Shown: piece by piece, positions 50,901 through 64,000 of the stretch | How positions within the stretch are numbered: position 1 is the first letter of the stretch | How the letters are laid out: each line of letters begins with the position of its first letter | NCBI GenBank assembly: GCA_036023115.1 | Contig: JAYKKT010000037.1 | Coordinates: 4,912,501 to 4,976,500, forward strand | Direction: 5' to 3' | DNA length: 64,000 bases | Source: Brasenia schreberi | Taxonomy: Eukaryota; Streptophyta; Magnoliopsida; Nymphaeales; Cabombaceae | The notes under the pieces: model-generated | Told to the model about the DNA's origin: nothing | Seen by the model: the letters and a program-made list of their open reading frames with translations, nothing else | Databases searched by the model: none | Program-made: the position numbers and the translations under genes

Positions 50901-53900
50901 CGTGGGATCTCCACTCATTTAGGTTGAGTTGCCACTATTTGTAAATAAATCATGGGTTTCAATCCCATCTTCAACCTTGATTTCTCAACTAAGTCTACTA
51001 ATAGACTCTTAGTTAAAGGATCAATTGTGTTATCTTTGGATCCAACAAAATCTACAGCAATGACTTCATTAGACACAAGAGTCCTTACAGACTTAAGTTT
51101 GACTTGGATGTTTCTTTGTTGCTTTTGATTGTATTTGAAACTATTGATCTTAGCAATTGTAGTTATGCTATCACAATGTACTGAAATTACAAGAAGCGGC
51201 TTCTTTACCATAGGTAAACTAGATATAAGTCTCTTAAGCCATTGAGCTTTAAATCCAATCTCATCTAAAGTAAATAGTTCTACCTCAAAGGTATAACAAG
51301 CCAAAATAGTTTATTTTTTTAATTTTCAAGTGATAGTGCTACTACCCACAAGAAACATATATCCAGTGACCCCATTAGTCCAAGAATTCTTTGTTACCCA
51401 ACTATCATAACTAAATTTTTCAAGAACCAAAGGATGTTCACCATAATGTAGTTTACGAGAAATTGTTCCCTTCATATAGTGCATCACTCTCTCTATAACT
51501 TTACAATGGGTTATATCTCGACAACTAGTGTATTTACTCAACTTACATACAACAAATGCAATATCTGATCGTGTACAGTTGGTTATATACATCAAACTAC
51601 TGATAATCTGAGAAAATTATAATTGAGACACAGAAATATCAGTTTCATTCTTATATAAAGCCTTAGATGAATCATATGGGGTCTTAACAGGTCTACAGTT
51701 TGCATATCTAATTCTCTCTAAAACTTTCTCAATGTATTAAGATTGAGAGATTACTATAACATTAGTAGAGCTTGTAATTTTATGCATTAAAATCACATCA
51801 GTCACAGTCATATCCTTCATCTCAAACTTACTACGTAAGAATGCCTTAGTGTCATTTACTATTCTTATATCGAAACTAAACAACAATATATAATTTACGT
51901 ATAGGCAAAGAATGATGAAAGCATTATTGATCAACTTACAATAGATTCACTTATCATAATTATTATAAACAAAGTCAAAAGATGATATCACATAATCAAA
52001 CTTTTCATGTAATTGTTTAGGGACTTGTTTTAAACTATATAATGATTTAACAAGCTTACACACCTTAGACTCATTCCCACGAGTCATAAATCTCTCTGAT
52101 TGATTCATATGAATTTTTTCATGGAAGTCACCATGCACGAAAGCAATCTTCACATTCATTTGATAGATTATGAGGTAATATACGAAGGTTGGTGCTATAA
52201 GCACCTGAATGGTGGTCATTCGAGAAAGTAGGAAATAAGTATCAAATAATATATTCCTTCCTTTTGTGAGTATCTCTTGGAAATTAATTTGGTCTTGTAC
52301 TTATTTGATTGTTCCGTCTTCATTCAGTTTCTTCTTAAAGATTTACTTTCAACCTACATTACAATAACCAAGAGGCAAATCCACCAATTCAAAAGTACTA
52401 TTGAAAAGAATTAATTTGATTTCATCGTTAACGACTTTCTTCTAAAACTTTGCCTCGGTCCCTAATTGTGTTGTTTCAAAATCAGATGACTTTGAAGAAA
52501 TAATTAAACTAAGGAGAAGGAAACAGCCTAAGATATCAAAGAACTTTTAAAGTGACTTTGTTACTTTTTATCTTTAGGATGGTCCTATCACCTTTCAGCA
52601 GGCTATGATAGGAAACACCCCACATTTGTCATTCTTTTTACATGATCGGGAATAAAACCAATAGTAGGATTATAATCTCTAAAAGATACACTTTAAGGAA
52701 CTCCAATTTTCATAGGAAATACATTCTCAAAAAATGTAGCATCATAAAGCTCAACAATTGTATTAACATCTATGTTAGAAACATTAGATCTAATGATCCA
52801 GAATATGTACACATAATTTTTCTTTACGTAACCCAGAAATACAATATCCACTATTTTAGGTCTCAATTTATTTTTCTTGTATTTAGAGATGAGTACTTTT
52901 ACAAGACACTCAGACACTTTGAGATGTTTGATACTAGTCTTTTGATCCTTCCAAAGTTCAAAAGAACTACTATTCAAATTTGAATTAAAACATTTACCAT
53001 ATCACAAAGGGTTTTATTCTTTCGTTCAGTTATCCCATTATACTTAGTTGAATACGGAACAGTAACTTCATGAACAATACCATTGTTTTGATAGTATACT
53101 TGGAAAAGATTTGAGGTATATTCTCCTCCCCTATTAGACCTTAATCGTTTAAGTATCTTGCTTGTTTGAATTTGTACTTCATTTCTAAATATTTAAAAAA
53201 AAATTAAAGTTTTATCTTTACTTTTAAGTAAGTAAATATAATAATATTTATTGCAATCATCAATAAACAATAAACATGATAAAATATCTTTTGTTATGCC
53301 TTGTAGTCATTTCATTGAATTCACAAATATCAGTGTGTGCTAAATCCAAAATCTTGGATTTTCTTTCAACCATATGCAAAGGTTTCATAGGTTGTTTCAT
53401 TTGCACACATATACCACATTTGTGTTTTCTATCTATGATAGTTTTAGGGATAAGATTTCAATTCATCAATCTTTTCATGAAATCAAGGTTTACATGACCC
53501 AACCTAGTATGTCATATATCAGAGAATTCAACGTTGTACACTAAAGAAGAAGACGAAATAGAAGTAGAGGTTTTATTATCATTAAAATTAATACAAGAAT
53601 CAATAATTTGTTCTAAATGAATTTCAAATAAATCTTCTACATCACACAAATAATTATTCCCAAGTAAACAACGAGTACTAATTCATTTAATAGCGACTTA
53701 TTATATTTATAATCTAACCTTAATCCCTCCCTAACTAAAGCAAAAATATTGAGAATATTCGAACGAATAGTTAAAACTTTTACCAAAGAAAACTTCAAGT
53801 CCACATGCCCTTCGCCCTTGACTTCAACAGTCGAATGATCCCCTAAGGTCACTATTTGTCCATAAATGGCCTGCTAGAACACAAACAGAGGTTGGTGAGC

Positions 53901-54886
53901 ACATATGTGCACATTAGTCCCAATGTCTACTATCTACTAGTATGACTCATAAATATAAAGTAGATGGGGTTTAAGGGATAGATACATGTGTGCAGGGATC
54001 ACCACCATATTGACCATAACTCCTTCAGTAGCCATAGGTTTCTTTACTTTCATAGAATGACAATCCCTCATCTAATGTCCAACCTAATCACAATCCAACA
54101 CGATTTGTTTTGGGGTTTCTTTTAGATCTTGACTTTTGGTTTATGTTTTGCTTGTTTTTCCTTAGGATCAGCAGGTTATTTCCTTCTGACCATAAGGTTA
54201 ACCCTAAAGGTGTTGTCTATAAGCATTATGGGTTTCTAACCTCTATCCTCTTCCTCTATTGCTATGTCTACCATTAGATCATTAAGGGTCATCTTACCCT
54301 CCTTATGTTTTTGAGATCTAGGTTGAAACCCTTCAAAAAATTAAGAAATTTCTCTATAATAAACATAACAAAAACTTGTCAAGAAGCTTCATTTCGGCTT
54401 CCTTCAAACCATGACATAAAAACTGAAACTCGTGGGTCTGTTCGGTAACAGATTTCTCCTCTACCATTTGATACTTAAGGAACTTGGCCATAAAATATTT
54501 TTCAAGACTAAGTTCTTCAATATTGTATTTCCGATCTAAGAAAACCCACAGATCTTTCGCCGTCATGAAAGGGGAAGAACTATATATATCAAATAAAATA
54601 TTTGACAGTATTGATAAAATATAATAGTGACATAAGGTCTCATTCTCCTTTCACTTGATGATTCTATCTGAGCTTCTAGGATAAGTATCATTAGGTAGGG
54701 GACAATCTGACTTGATGTACAGATACAACCCTAACATGGTTAACTAAATTTTCATACACTACTGCCAACATTTAAAATGTGGACCGACAAACTTTTCCCA
54801 TATCAAGGTTAAGTCGACCTTAGGTCGGAGGGTAGCAGACGCAAACATGTTCACTATGGTAAAATATGATTTCTCTAAGATTATTG
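50901..54886 (-). mobile_element. Copia 5 internal region, a separate copia family
   Basis: Minus-strand gag starts near 54848 (MFASATLRPKVDL) and continues at 54566-54354 (DLWVFLDRKYN, KYFMAKFL). Protease/pre-integrase is at 53852-53637 (TLGDHSTVEVKGEGHVDL). Integrase follows at about 53500-52990 (LRSNRGGEY and NGITERKNKTL). RT is at 52219-51737 (QMNVKIAFVHGDF, CKLVKSLYSLKQVPKQ) and RNase H at 51304-50915. The RT catalytic box reads YVNY where YVDD is required, so the polymerase is dead even without the stops. Confidence 0.85.
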
Positions 54887-55487
54887 GGAAAATCATAAAC
54901 ATACATATATAATTAAATAATATATAACAAACGTAAACATGCTCCAATCATAAACAATAGTCGTGGATCTAAAATAAGCTATAATTAAGTCATATGAAAA
55001 ATAATATCAAAAGCAAAAGCAAAATCAGAAACTTATTTGTATGAGTCATCCTTGCGGACTTGCCTTAGAGAAATAAGCTCTCCGTTATGAGTACGTATGG
55101 GTATATACGTCATGCTCCAAAGATAAAATGCACACACAACTCGAAGAGTACATACCTGGCTTCAAGTCGACCTCGAACATACCTTAGTTATCTATGGTTG
55201 GGGCAAGACTAACTACGGGCATAAGGACCTTCCTCCCAAGATAAAACGCATACACAACTCGAAGAGCACATATCTAGCTTCGAGTCGACCTCGAACACGC
55301 CTTAGTTATTTATAGTTGGGGCAAAGAGACACTAACTATGGGTATAGGGACTAGAGCAGCATCATGAGTAGAGAGACAGGAGATGAGAAGAGAGTGAAAA
55401 TTGTGTGTTTAGGGAGGACCCCTAATTACTTATATATAGGGTGTGCGTGTAGATTACGAATCATGGATCTGATCCAAACGACGCACC
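54887..55487 (-). mobile_element. Copia 5, 5' LTR side, truncated
   Basis: Direct-repeat partner of 49657-50080. On the minus strand CTATATATAAG (about 55428-55438) is a TATA-box candidate. It contains a 118-bp tandem duplication, AGATAAAA units starting at 55121 and 55239. It ends at about 55487, where copia 4 RT sequence begins. No standard primer-binding site was recognised. Confidence 0.6.
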
Positions 55488-58400
55488 ATCCCTTTCGCAA
55501 CAGGTGTAGTGCAGACTTGCATTCACCCATTTTAAACTTTTTCATGATATAATCTATATAAAATGCTCAACTCAAAAGGGGGTGAAAGATATATTTTTAG
55601 GATAGTTCGAGTTAGAGATAAGAAAACTAAGGATCTTAATTTTGTTGGATGCATCAAAGACGAAGATGAGAAAATTTTAGTGGAAAATGATGATATAAAA
55701 TAGATACAAAAAATTATTTTTATAAACTTTTTAATGAAAATAAAGATGTTACTATTAGCTTAGAGAGTTAACCAAATCAAAAAAGTATATAAATCACAAT
55801 TTCTACCGACGTATTCAAAAGAATGAAGTCAAAAAGGCTCTTAAATATATTAAGGGTGGTAAATTTGTAGGGGCAAACAATATTCCTATAAAAGTTTGGG
55901 AAATCCTAGGAGATACGGGAATCACTTGGCTTACAAGACTATTTAATGAAATTTGGAGAAACCAAAGGTTGCTCAAGGAATGCAGAGCGAGTACACTTAT
56001 ACCCATATACAAGAATAAGGGAGACATTCAAAATTGTGTGACTTATCGAGGTATCAAGTTAATGAGTTATACTATGAAATTATGGGAAATAATTATCGAG
56101 CTTAGATTAAGATAAGTATCGAGTACAACAAAGAACCAATTTGGATTCATGTCATACATATCTACTATTGAAGCGATTCACCTTTTGAGATGACTTATGG
56201 AACATTTTAGAGCAAAAAAGAAAGACCTTCACATGATATTTATTTATATAGAAAAAGCTTACGATAGGGTACCAAAGGATGTTCTTTGAAAAACCTTAAA
56301 AAAAAGTGGCATACCATCAACATATATAAACCTTATTAGAGACATGTACGATGGTGCAAAAACACATTAGACAATTCATAAAAGAATGATAGAGTTCTTT
56401 GAGGTTAATATTGGGTTACTTCAAGGATCAACTTTCAGTCCATACTTATTTATAATTATGATTGATGAGTTAACAAAATATATTTAAGATGAAGTACGTT
56501 GGTATATGTTATTTGCAGATGACATTGTGTTAGTGGAGGAGTCTTAAAAAAAAGTTAATAGAAAATTGGAACTATGGAGAGAAACATTAGAAAGAAGACT
56601 TTTGACTTAATAGAACAAAGACAAAATATATGGAATGTAAGTTTGATTATTTGGTTACTTCAGAGGACATAAAAATTAAAATTAGCATGCATTGTATTCC
56701 AAAAAAAAAGTTTTAAATACCTAGGGTCAATTTTTCCAAGTGATGAAAGAATTGATGGAGATGTTACGGATAAAATTAATGCAGGATGGTTAAAATAGAG
56801 AGGAGCATCAAATATTCTTTGTGATGAAGATATTGTTAAAGTTAAAAGGTAAATATTATAGAGCAGCAATTAAATTTGCTATGTTTTATGATTTTGAGTG
56901 TTGGGCAGTTAATCATCAACATGTACAAAAGATGTCTGTGGTAGAAATAAATATGTTGAGATAGATTAGTAGTCATACAAGAAAAGACCGTATACATAAT
57001 GAGGTTATTAGAAACAAATTAGGAGTATCACCAATAGAGGATAAAATGAGAGAATATCATTTAAGATGGTTTGAACATAAAGAAAGAAGATCAAAAGAAG
57101 CGTATGTAAGAAGATATGAAAAACTAGATTTTGAAAGTATTAAAAGAGATTGAGTACTACCACAAAAGTATTGGAAAGAAACAACAAAGAATTATCTAGC
57201 TTATGTTGAGTTAACTACTAACATGGAACATGATAGGGCTATGTGGAAACAAAGAATTCATATAGTTGACTCCGTCTAGAGAAAAGGCTTTGTTGTTCTT
57301 GTTGTTAAGGATATAATCTATATCTCTCTCTTGACTTAGGCATAAGAGTTTAGATTCTCTATCTTGAGAAATCTTTATTCATAGAATTAAGATGTTTCTC
57401 CCATATCCTTCATTTCTAACCTTGAGTTTAATCATGACTTTGTTTTGACAATCATCTCATTGTTCTAAAGTGACTCCCATTGTTCCAAACATAAACATAG
57501 TAGTTAAGTTTGTTAGCAACAATTTCAAGTTCTATAATGACATTTTGAAAAGTCAAATATCATAGATGTTGGTGATTGTTTAAGGCTATATAGAGATTTT
57601 TCCAACCTACATATTTTATCTTCTTAACCTTTAACATTGTATCATTCTAGTTGGTGTATATATATGATTTCATCTAAATCTCATTTTAAAAAGTAGTTTT
57701 TACATCTAACTTATGTAACTGTAAATCATAATATGCTAAAATTTTCATAATTATCTTTATGGATGCAAATTTTGCAACAAGAGAATATAACCCAATATAA
57801 TTTATCCACTCATTTTGCTAAAATCCCTTTGCAATCAACCTCGCCTTAAACTTGTTTATAAACTCATCAACTTGATATTTTTTTTCAATACTCATTTGCA
57901 ACCTATGATTTTCCTTTCTTTTGCCAAATCAGTCAATTCTCATACTTAGTTTTTGTTAATGGATTCAATTTTCTCATCCATGACTTTTTTTAGTTTGACG
58001 ATTCAGATTATTCAATAGCCTGCTGATATATTAAGTTATCAATCAACTCGTTGCACACTTCTTTTATAAGATAAGTGTGATAATCCATTAAGTAGGATAG
58101 TGAGACTCTACATTTTTTATGTTCACTTAAAGTTTCACTTTGTTTTGAAATATCATCATTATCTATGAGTTCAAATGATGATGGATCTAGATCTATTAGA
58201 TCATCAACACATTAATCGTCATTCTTAACGATATCATTCTTAGTTTTATCTAAGAATTCAACATCCATGCTTTCTATTAATTTATAGCTCTTATAATAAA
58301 ATTGATATCCTTACAAACCTTTAGGATATTCAATTAATACACCTCTCAAGGACTTTCTTTCTAGCTTATTCCTATACTGATCAAGGATCTTCATATGTGT

Positions 58401-60376
58401 GGTAGATCTCCACCTCCTCAAATGACATAGGTTTGGTTTTCTTCCAAGCCATATCTCATATGATAAAGAGAATACAACCTCACACGATACTTTGTTTCAT
58501 ATAAATACGGTTGTAATTATCACTTCTCTCTAAAATACCCTTGGTAGAGAAGCACTATTAACATAGACCTTGTCATATTCAGTAAGGTCCTTTTATATCT
58601 TTCTGCTACATCATTTGTTGAAGTGTTCTAGTTATTGTATTTTGTTTCGAAATATCAAAGTCTTTATATAATTCTAAAAAATTTATAGAAGTGTACTCTA
58701 CACTTCGGTGAGATCTTAAGACTTTTATTATATACCCTAATTTGTTCTTAACTTAGTGCTTATATTCTTTAATACTTTATATACCTCATATTTATGTGCT
58801 AAGAAATATATATGTATATCTTGAGTAACCATCGATAAAGGTTATGAAATAAACCATATCTCGATGTGATCTCACTCTAAACAGTCTATATAAATCAGTG
58901 TGAAAGATCTCTAATAGGATTGTTGCCCTAATTATGTCTTTAGAAAATGTTTTCCTTGTATACAAGTTTCACACTTACTAAAAGTGTTTTACTGAAATCC
59001 GAAAAGCAAGTTAAAGTTGAATAATTTCTTTAACTTAAAGTTATATGCCCTATGCACTTATGCCATACATTTACATCGACATTAAAGGTACAATCAATAT
59101 AAGCAAAAGAACTATTATTTTCATTTATGTTAACTTTGAAGAATCCATTTTTAACATCAAACAGTCTAGAGAAAGTTATCCTTGCATGCTTCCTTACAGT
59201 TACCTTGCAAGAGACAAACCTAACTTCAAAACCTTTATTAACTAAGGTAGAGACCAAAACTAAATTGTGCCTTATAGATGGCACAATTAATATATTAGTT
59301 GATACAACGAGTGTGTATTGTACATGTATACTAAATGACCCAACCCCAAGGACTTCTAAAAAAGTGTTATTTCCCATATATACCTAATGTTTTTCTGGTT
59401 TATATTTTTTTAGGTCCATAGTCTTTTCTTGGCAATTTGAGATATGTCTCATTGCTACTGAATCAATCCACCAACTTGTTAGAGGATAATTCATGTAAAG
59501 GGATTTGGAAACTATGCAGATTATGTCATTCTTCTCCGATTGATTGAGTTATTGAGTGTTTTTACCATTAGTCTTCTTGTTACGTAGATCTCTCTTTTAC
59601 TGTCTCTTTTTTTCACAATTAAAACACTTACCCAAAAAGGGGTTTCTTGTAAATTATTAAAGATTGATTGTCTTTCTTCTTATTCTTGTCAAACCTCTTG
59701 ATTGATTTATTCTTTTTCTTGTTGGGTTTGGATCTTTACCTTATCTCATCTTGAACTACTAACACTTTTTCTTTCTTATTTTTATTCATGTGCTCTTGTT
59801 CAATTGTTAGTTTAAGGGATAACTTAAAAAAAATTGTTTCAACCACTAATGTAAGAGCAGTAATAACCATATTCTATGAAGGGAGCAGGTTGTTTAAGAT
59901 AGTGGATATTTGCATAGCTTCAGGGATGAGCAATTTTGCTATAGGTAAATCTCTTACCATTAACAATATCTAGTTGACATGTTTTACTATATTATCTCCT
60001 TCTTTTATTTTATAAGAGTTGTATTTTTATATTAATAATTGGATATGTAACTTAGATGTAGTATCATATTTAGTTGTTATTGAGTCAAACAATTTCTCAC
60101 TAGTTTTGTATTCCTCGAAGACCCTAATTACGTCATCCTCCATGTATGTCAGCATTATGGCTCTGACTATTGTGTAATCTTTAAGGAATGTTTTATACAT
60201 TTCATTTTTCTCTTCTGTTATTAAGTTAAACAACTCTTGATTGTTGTATGTCTATTATGTTTCTCTTAATACATAATCTACACTATCAAGTGTAATCGTC
60301 AACGAGATACATCTTTTTCATGTTTATAAACATAGACCATTTAGTTTCTCAATTTTTGCTAATTCACATACATATG
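55488..60376 (-). mobile_element. Copia 4 body, decayed; interrupted by a LINE
   Basis: Pieces are 55488-55559 and 57310-60376. Minus-strand content: gag (60233 to about 59760, FEEYKTSEKLFDSI), zinc-knuckle and protease (about 59600-59030, VPSIRHNLVLVSTLVNKGFE), integrase remnants (about 58990-58400), linker (about 58300-57980) and RT remnants (57960-57310), continuing at 55559-55488 in a segment that matches copia 3 near 29650-29710. The YVDD segment is deleted near 57450. RNase H and the 3' LTR are absent at the junction with copia 5. Confidence 0.8.
55560..57309 (+). mobile_element. RTE-type LINE nested in copia 4
   Basis: It is 5'-truncated at a point equal to KLNSKEGERD of the 19.2-kb copy and ends in AGAAAAGGCTTTGTTG plus a TTG-like tail. 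RT landmarks are present with many stops: [23 protein letters not shown] and a LFADD box at about 56510. GATATAATCTATAT occurs on both sides (55546-55559 and 57310-57323), a 14-bp target-site duplication. It is clearly older than the 19.2-kb copy. Confidence 0.92.
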
Positions 60377-62619
60377 TGTAAACACCCTAAATAAATTTTT
60401 GCAAAAACACTCTAAATTTTGAAATCTAGCTTATTTTTAAAACCTTTGCTTTGAAATTAAGATTTTAAATCTTTAAAATAAAGATTTTAAAGATAAAGAT
60501 ATTCAAATTAAAGCTGAAGGAATAAGGCCCAGAGGATATGAACGAATTAGGCGAAGATCAAGGCGACGGTTGAAGCCCGCTTCAAGCCGGGATCAAGTTC
60601 GCGAAAGTCAAGCCTTGGAGCAAGGAAATGGATCAACTTGAGTTAAGGCATGTCTTCATCAAAGATCAAGTTGAATGGGCCAACATCATCATAAGGCAGC
60701 TCGCGTTGCTTATCATATCAAATTCAGTCAACAACTTGCTTGAACAGAATGCAACATTTTGGCAAAGGCTGACCGACTTTAGCAAATTGAAGTGGATTGC
60801 ACCTTTGGCTGATTTCAAGGTCTTATCAAGCCATGTCCAGCCTATAAACCGAATCAAATTTTATCAAGTGAAGTAAGTAGCTATTGAACGAGCCACAAAG
60901 GGAGCAAACACCAAGTTGAAGGTAGCCAGTTGCACTTGGAGGCATCTAGGGCCTAGCCGACCATGGCTAGGTGCACATGGTTTGTACCAAGACTCAGTCC
61001 ACATGGGGCTGGTCCATCTTTGACTACGAGGGACCACACATCCACGTGAAGAACCAAGCCTTGGGGTTGGGTTTGGATCAAGGAGGACCCTCCCCAAGGA
61101 AGGGCCTAAAAGAGGCCCCCTTTAGCTTATAAATAGAGGCCAAGGGGGGGACGACTTCTTCATCTTGGGCATCTTGGAGAGTGGTTGCACCTTGGAGTCT
61201 TAGAAGCTTGGGGCCTTGAAGTGTTGCACCTTGAGAGTCTCGTGAGTTGCTAGGGAAGGTCTTAGAGAGGGGAAGAGAGTGTACAAAATAGGCAAAGTGC
61301 TGCAAATTTTAGAGAGTGTGAGTGAGAAAACAGGAGAGAAGAAAGGGGAAGGTGAGGGTTGTGGCCATTGTTGGAACCGATCCTTGGAGAAATCCGTGTA
61401 AGTATTCCTCCTCCTTTGTTCATCTTTATCTCTTCTTCTTATTCAATTCAAAAGAGATTGTATTAATGGAGCTTTATCTTTCCCCCATGATGTAATAAGA
61501 AGTAGATGTGTTGTAGATTTTCAATTCTTGCTTATGCACTCTAATTATGTTCTTGATTCTACCTCTTTATATGTTATAAACATTCTATATCTCCTAATCT
61601 CCTCTATACTTAAGCTAAGATATATATTTTCATTCATTTTTCTTTAGCAGTTTACTTTGGGACGTTGTGTTCTTGCAATTTAAATTCGGGTGAGTTTGCA
61701 TCACGTGTGTTCTAAAAAACGAAATTCTGGATTTCAGCATTCTCGCATACGTTGATTGCTTTATTTTTCATTGATAAATTATTACTCCGATTAATCCAAA
61801 ATTTGGTACACAGTATCTACACACACAAGCCCACTTGTAATAAAATTTTCAAGAATTTTAGGGTCGTTCAATCACGTATTAAAAGGTGTGTAATATCAGG
61901 AAAATTTCAGAAAACATTATGTCAAAATTGTTTTTCTACAACAAAGCCTAGATAATTATCTCATAACTCTGTCTATATTTGTCCAAATTCAGTGAAACTT
62001 GGCTCGTTGGAAAGCTGATATCCATAGATTTTTAATAGTATACTAAAAATGAATCCCTTAGCACTGAGATACAGACCTATCTTTAGGTCTATGTATTTTT
62101 ATGACAGAACAGTTTTGAGTGTCTCAACAGAAACACTTTTCCAATTTAATTTTGTATCACCACAGTCCCAAAATTCAAAATAAAAAGTGTTTTAGAATCT
62201 CCACATTCCAGGCTATGTCCTATAAAACTTTCATGAATTTTGGAGATCCCTAGGTCACCAAAAAAAAATTGGGAAATAAGTTATGAAAATAGAACTAGTT
62301 TTTGTTTTTCAAAACTTGTTGATTTTTAAACTTAAAACGAAAGTGCACGAGTTTGTTCTTGACAACACCTCATTTTCTACATGGATTTGAAACTTCACTT
62401 GTGCATTTGAAATGCTCAAAGTGCTTAGGTTGACCCTTGAGCATCGGTTCAAGAAGGTCTAAAGTGAAAAGATCTCGCTTATCCACGATCACTAAGTAAG
62501 TTAGATTTATACACTTTGCTAGTTTTTGGAAACTAGTTGGCACGCTTGCTCACGAAGTAGCATTGAAAAGATTACTTTAATTCTCTACATAGGCTTAGAG
62601 TAAAATTTTCACGTCTACA
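60377..62619 (+). mobile_element. Solo LTR, 2.24 kb, in the copia 4 leader
   Basis: It runs TGTAAACACC to ACGTCTACA and is flanked by ATATG on both sides (60372-60376 and 62620-62624), a 5-bp target-site duplication. CTTATAAATAGAGG near 61118-61131 is a TATA-box candidate, with pyrimidine-rich sequence and GTGTAAGTATTCC about 270 bp beyond. Removing it joins the copia 4 gag leader to the copia 4 primer-binding site about 80 bp on. The length suggests a gypsy-type LTR; there is no internal domain to prove it. Open frames inside it are not genes. Confidence 0.85.
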
Positions 62620-62709
62620 ATATGTTCTGGAATTAATTTTAATTGTTTGGCAAAATTAACAATAAAACAATATGTTTTGCAGATTTCGATCAACCTCACC
62701 CTGATACCA
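62620..62709 (-). promoter_or_regulatory. Copia 4 leader end and primer-binding site
   Basis: The minus strand reads TGGTATCAGGGT at 62709-62698, close to the initiator tRNA-Met site TGGTATCAGAGC (two mismatches at the end). It follows one base after the LTR end CATCA. Confidence 0.75.
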
Positions 62710-62710
62710 C

Positions 62711-63204
62711 TGATGGGTTTTTTAACCTCGTGTATGATCCTTGTCAGAATCTTTAGTAGTGTAGCGGATAGTGGAAGGGTCGAAGGAAGATCTTTGTATT
62801 TTATTTTTCTATCTTTTTTTACTATATTCGCTAGAGTATTTATAGTGAACAACTTTCACTAAAGACTAGCTTTATCTTCCCCGTCTTTCATATTCTAGGC
62901 TTTCCATTGCATGCCTTTGTTCTTATCTTTTAATGTATACATTTTTATCTTTTACGTAACGTATCCATGTAATCCGAAAAGATGGTCTTCCCATTTTACG
63001 TGAATTTAGTGACGACAATGACAAAAATACGGCTTTACAAGGAGAAGGCCTCTCTTCTTGTCGGTGTCAAAACTAAAAAAAGTAACCTTTCTATCAAACA
63101 CGCTCCTGAAGGCCATTGGATGGCGTCCGGAGGCCATTTTATAGTTACCGTACCGAGCTTTAAGGCCGCTCAACTGCTGACACGTGTTAATCAAAACATA
63201 CCAC
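62711..63204 (-). mobile_element. Copia 4, 5' LTR
   Basis: It begins TGATGGGTTTTTTAACC beside the primer-binding site. On the minus strand CTATAAATAC (about 62835-62845) is a TATA-box candidate. The upper edge is a guess: ACATACCACA at about 63204 would give a TG...CA repeat of roughly 490 bp. No second copy is in the window. Confidence 0.5.
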
Positions 63205-64000
63205 ATTAGGGTTTAATGCCGTGCCCTTTTCTATGTGAATTTACTAATAGAGCCTCTACTTCGATTTTTTTTATTAAGCCACGTAGAAACGACCAATTTC
63301 AAACCTACTCCACGGTTTCCATTAAAACCTAACTAGACTAAGAACTAGCTTGAACAAGAAGCAAAAGATACCAAGACTGGAGATCATCATGCCCAATTTT
63401 GATTTCACCAGATTAAACGTATGATCTCAAATGGTCGGTTTCATATTTTTTTACTTTTCAATTTTAAAAATTTTGCTGATTTTTTGAGTTTTAGGACTCA
63501 AACTAGAACCAGTCCAATCTTGATTCAATTCTTGTACATAGTTTCAAGAATTAAAACCATCAGTTCCAGTTTACCTAGAAGTGAGATTATGTCTAGGATA
63601 AGACCGACTCATCACCTATATTCATTAAGAAAGTATATCATAGTTACTAAATACACAAACAAATCCTTTTTTCTATAATGCTCTGTTTACCTGATCGAAG
63701 CATGCTTACTTCCGCCCCTCTCTCTTCCTCTTGCTTCTCTTTTTCATGTAGCACAAATTGGTTGGTCACTAATGCCTCCTACCTCTTTCTTTCTCTCTTC
63801 TTGTTATCAGCATCCGTTGGTTCTTGTCCCTCTCTATCCTCTCCTCTCTCTATGCTCTCTCGTATCTCGGAGTTCGTCATTGTCTCACTCGCCTCTCCTT
63901 TTCTCAATCACTTTCTTTCTTCGCTATAAAAAAGAAAGAAAAAATAAAAAGAGACAAAGTGCCTTTGGTGCATCTCTTTTTCAAAAGATGAAAGAAAGAC
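63205..64000. other. Pyrimidine-rich terminal stretch, no gene seen
   Basis: About 63470-63600 has GAACC-type words seen near 11700 and 41600. From about 63700 the sequence is CT-rich, with an open but low-complexity Ser/Leu/Phe frame (63678-63929) that I do not count as a gene. Confidence 0.45.

Noticed and set aside
60628..60876. Open frames at 60.6-61.3 kb as possible genes
   Set aside because: They lie inside the solo LTR defined by TG...CA ends and ATATG repeats.
63678..63929. Ser/Leu/Phe-rich frame near the window end
   Set aside because: CT-rich low complexity with no recognisable motif.

Overview
The window is nuclear DNA of a flowering plant. It has GT-AG introns, a DYW-type PPR editing factor, a plastid transit peptide on an adenylosuccinate synthetase relic, a raffinose-synthase relic, an E3-ligase HOS1 relic, plant Ty1/copia and RTE-type LINE elements, a plastid tRNA fragment, and many long CT/GA and TA microsatellites. 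The species cannot be named from the sequence. Most of the 64 kb is old, AT-rich, nested retrotransposon sequence. I count four loci of host-gene origin and see only one that is clearly intact.

Layout. 1-2.5 kb: intergenic, with a small MITE-like hairpin and a two-tier foldback. 2.58-5.5 kb: adenylosuccinate synthetase locus (+), three exons, broken by an internal in-frame deletion of about 108 codons, three +1 frame errors and a lost C-terminus. 5.5-12 kb: microsatellites, further MITE-like copies, an unassigned GC-rich patch and a LINE tail. 12.1-36 kb: three related minus-strand copia elements plus an inverted duplicate of one end of the array. This block holds a shared LTR, a chimeric junction, a nested LINE with target-site duplication, and serial tandem duplications of 95, 155, 458 and about 934 bp. 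37.6-39.5 kb: intact, intronless MEF1-like PPR-DYW gene (-). 39.9-40.2 kb: nuclear plastid DNA with a decayed trnL-CAA. 40.5-41.3 kb: LINE 3' end (-). 42.6-43.3 kb: two-exon, RING-only HOS1-like minigene (+). 43.4-48.4 kb: decayed LINE, then a plus-strand LTR element end. 49.15-49.65 kb: two raffinose-synthase exons (-) stranded between LTR elements. 49.66-55.5 kb: a different copia element (-). 55.5-63.2 kb: a fourth copia element (-), carrying a nested LINE (14-bp target-site duplication) and a 2.2-kb solo LTR (5-bp target-site duplication). 63.2-64 kb: pyrimidine-rich sequence with no gene seen.

The host genes do not form a pathway; the connecting theme is genome turnover. Low-copy gene pieces (ADSS, HOS1 RING, two RFS exons) survive as truncated relics among retroelements, and paralogous empty sites within the window date some insertions relative to one another. 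I did not find a convincing new functional system. The most testable oddities are the RING-only HOS1 minigene, the deleted ADSS locus, the A-B / A-inverted-B duplication, and the repeated tandem duplications inside the copia elements.
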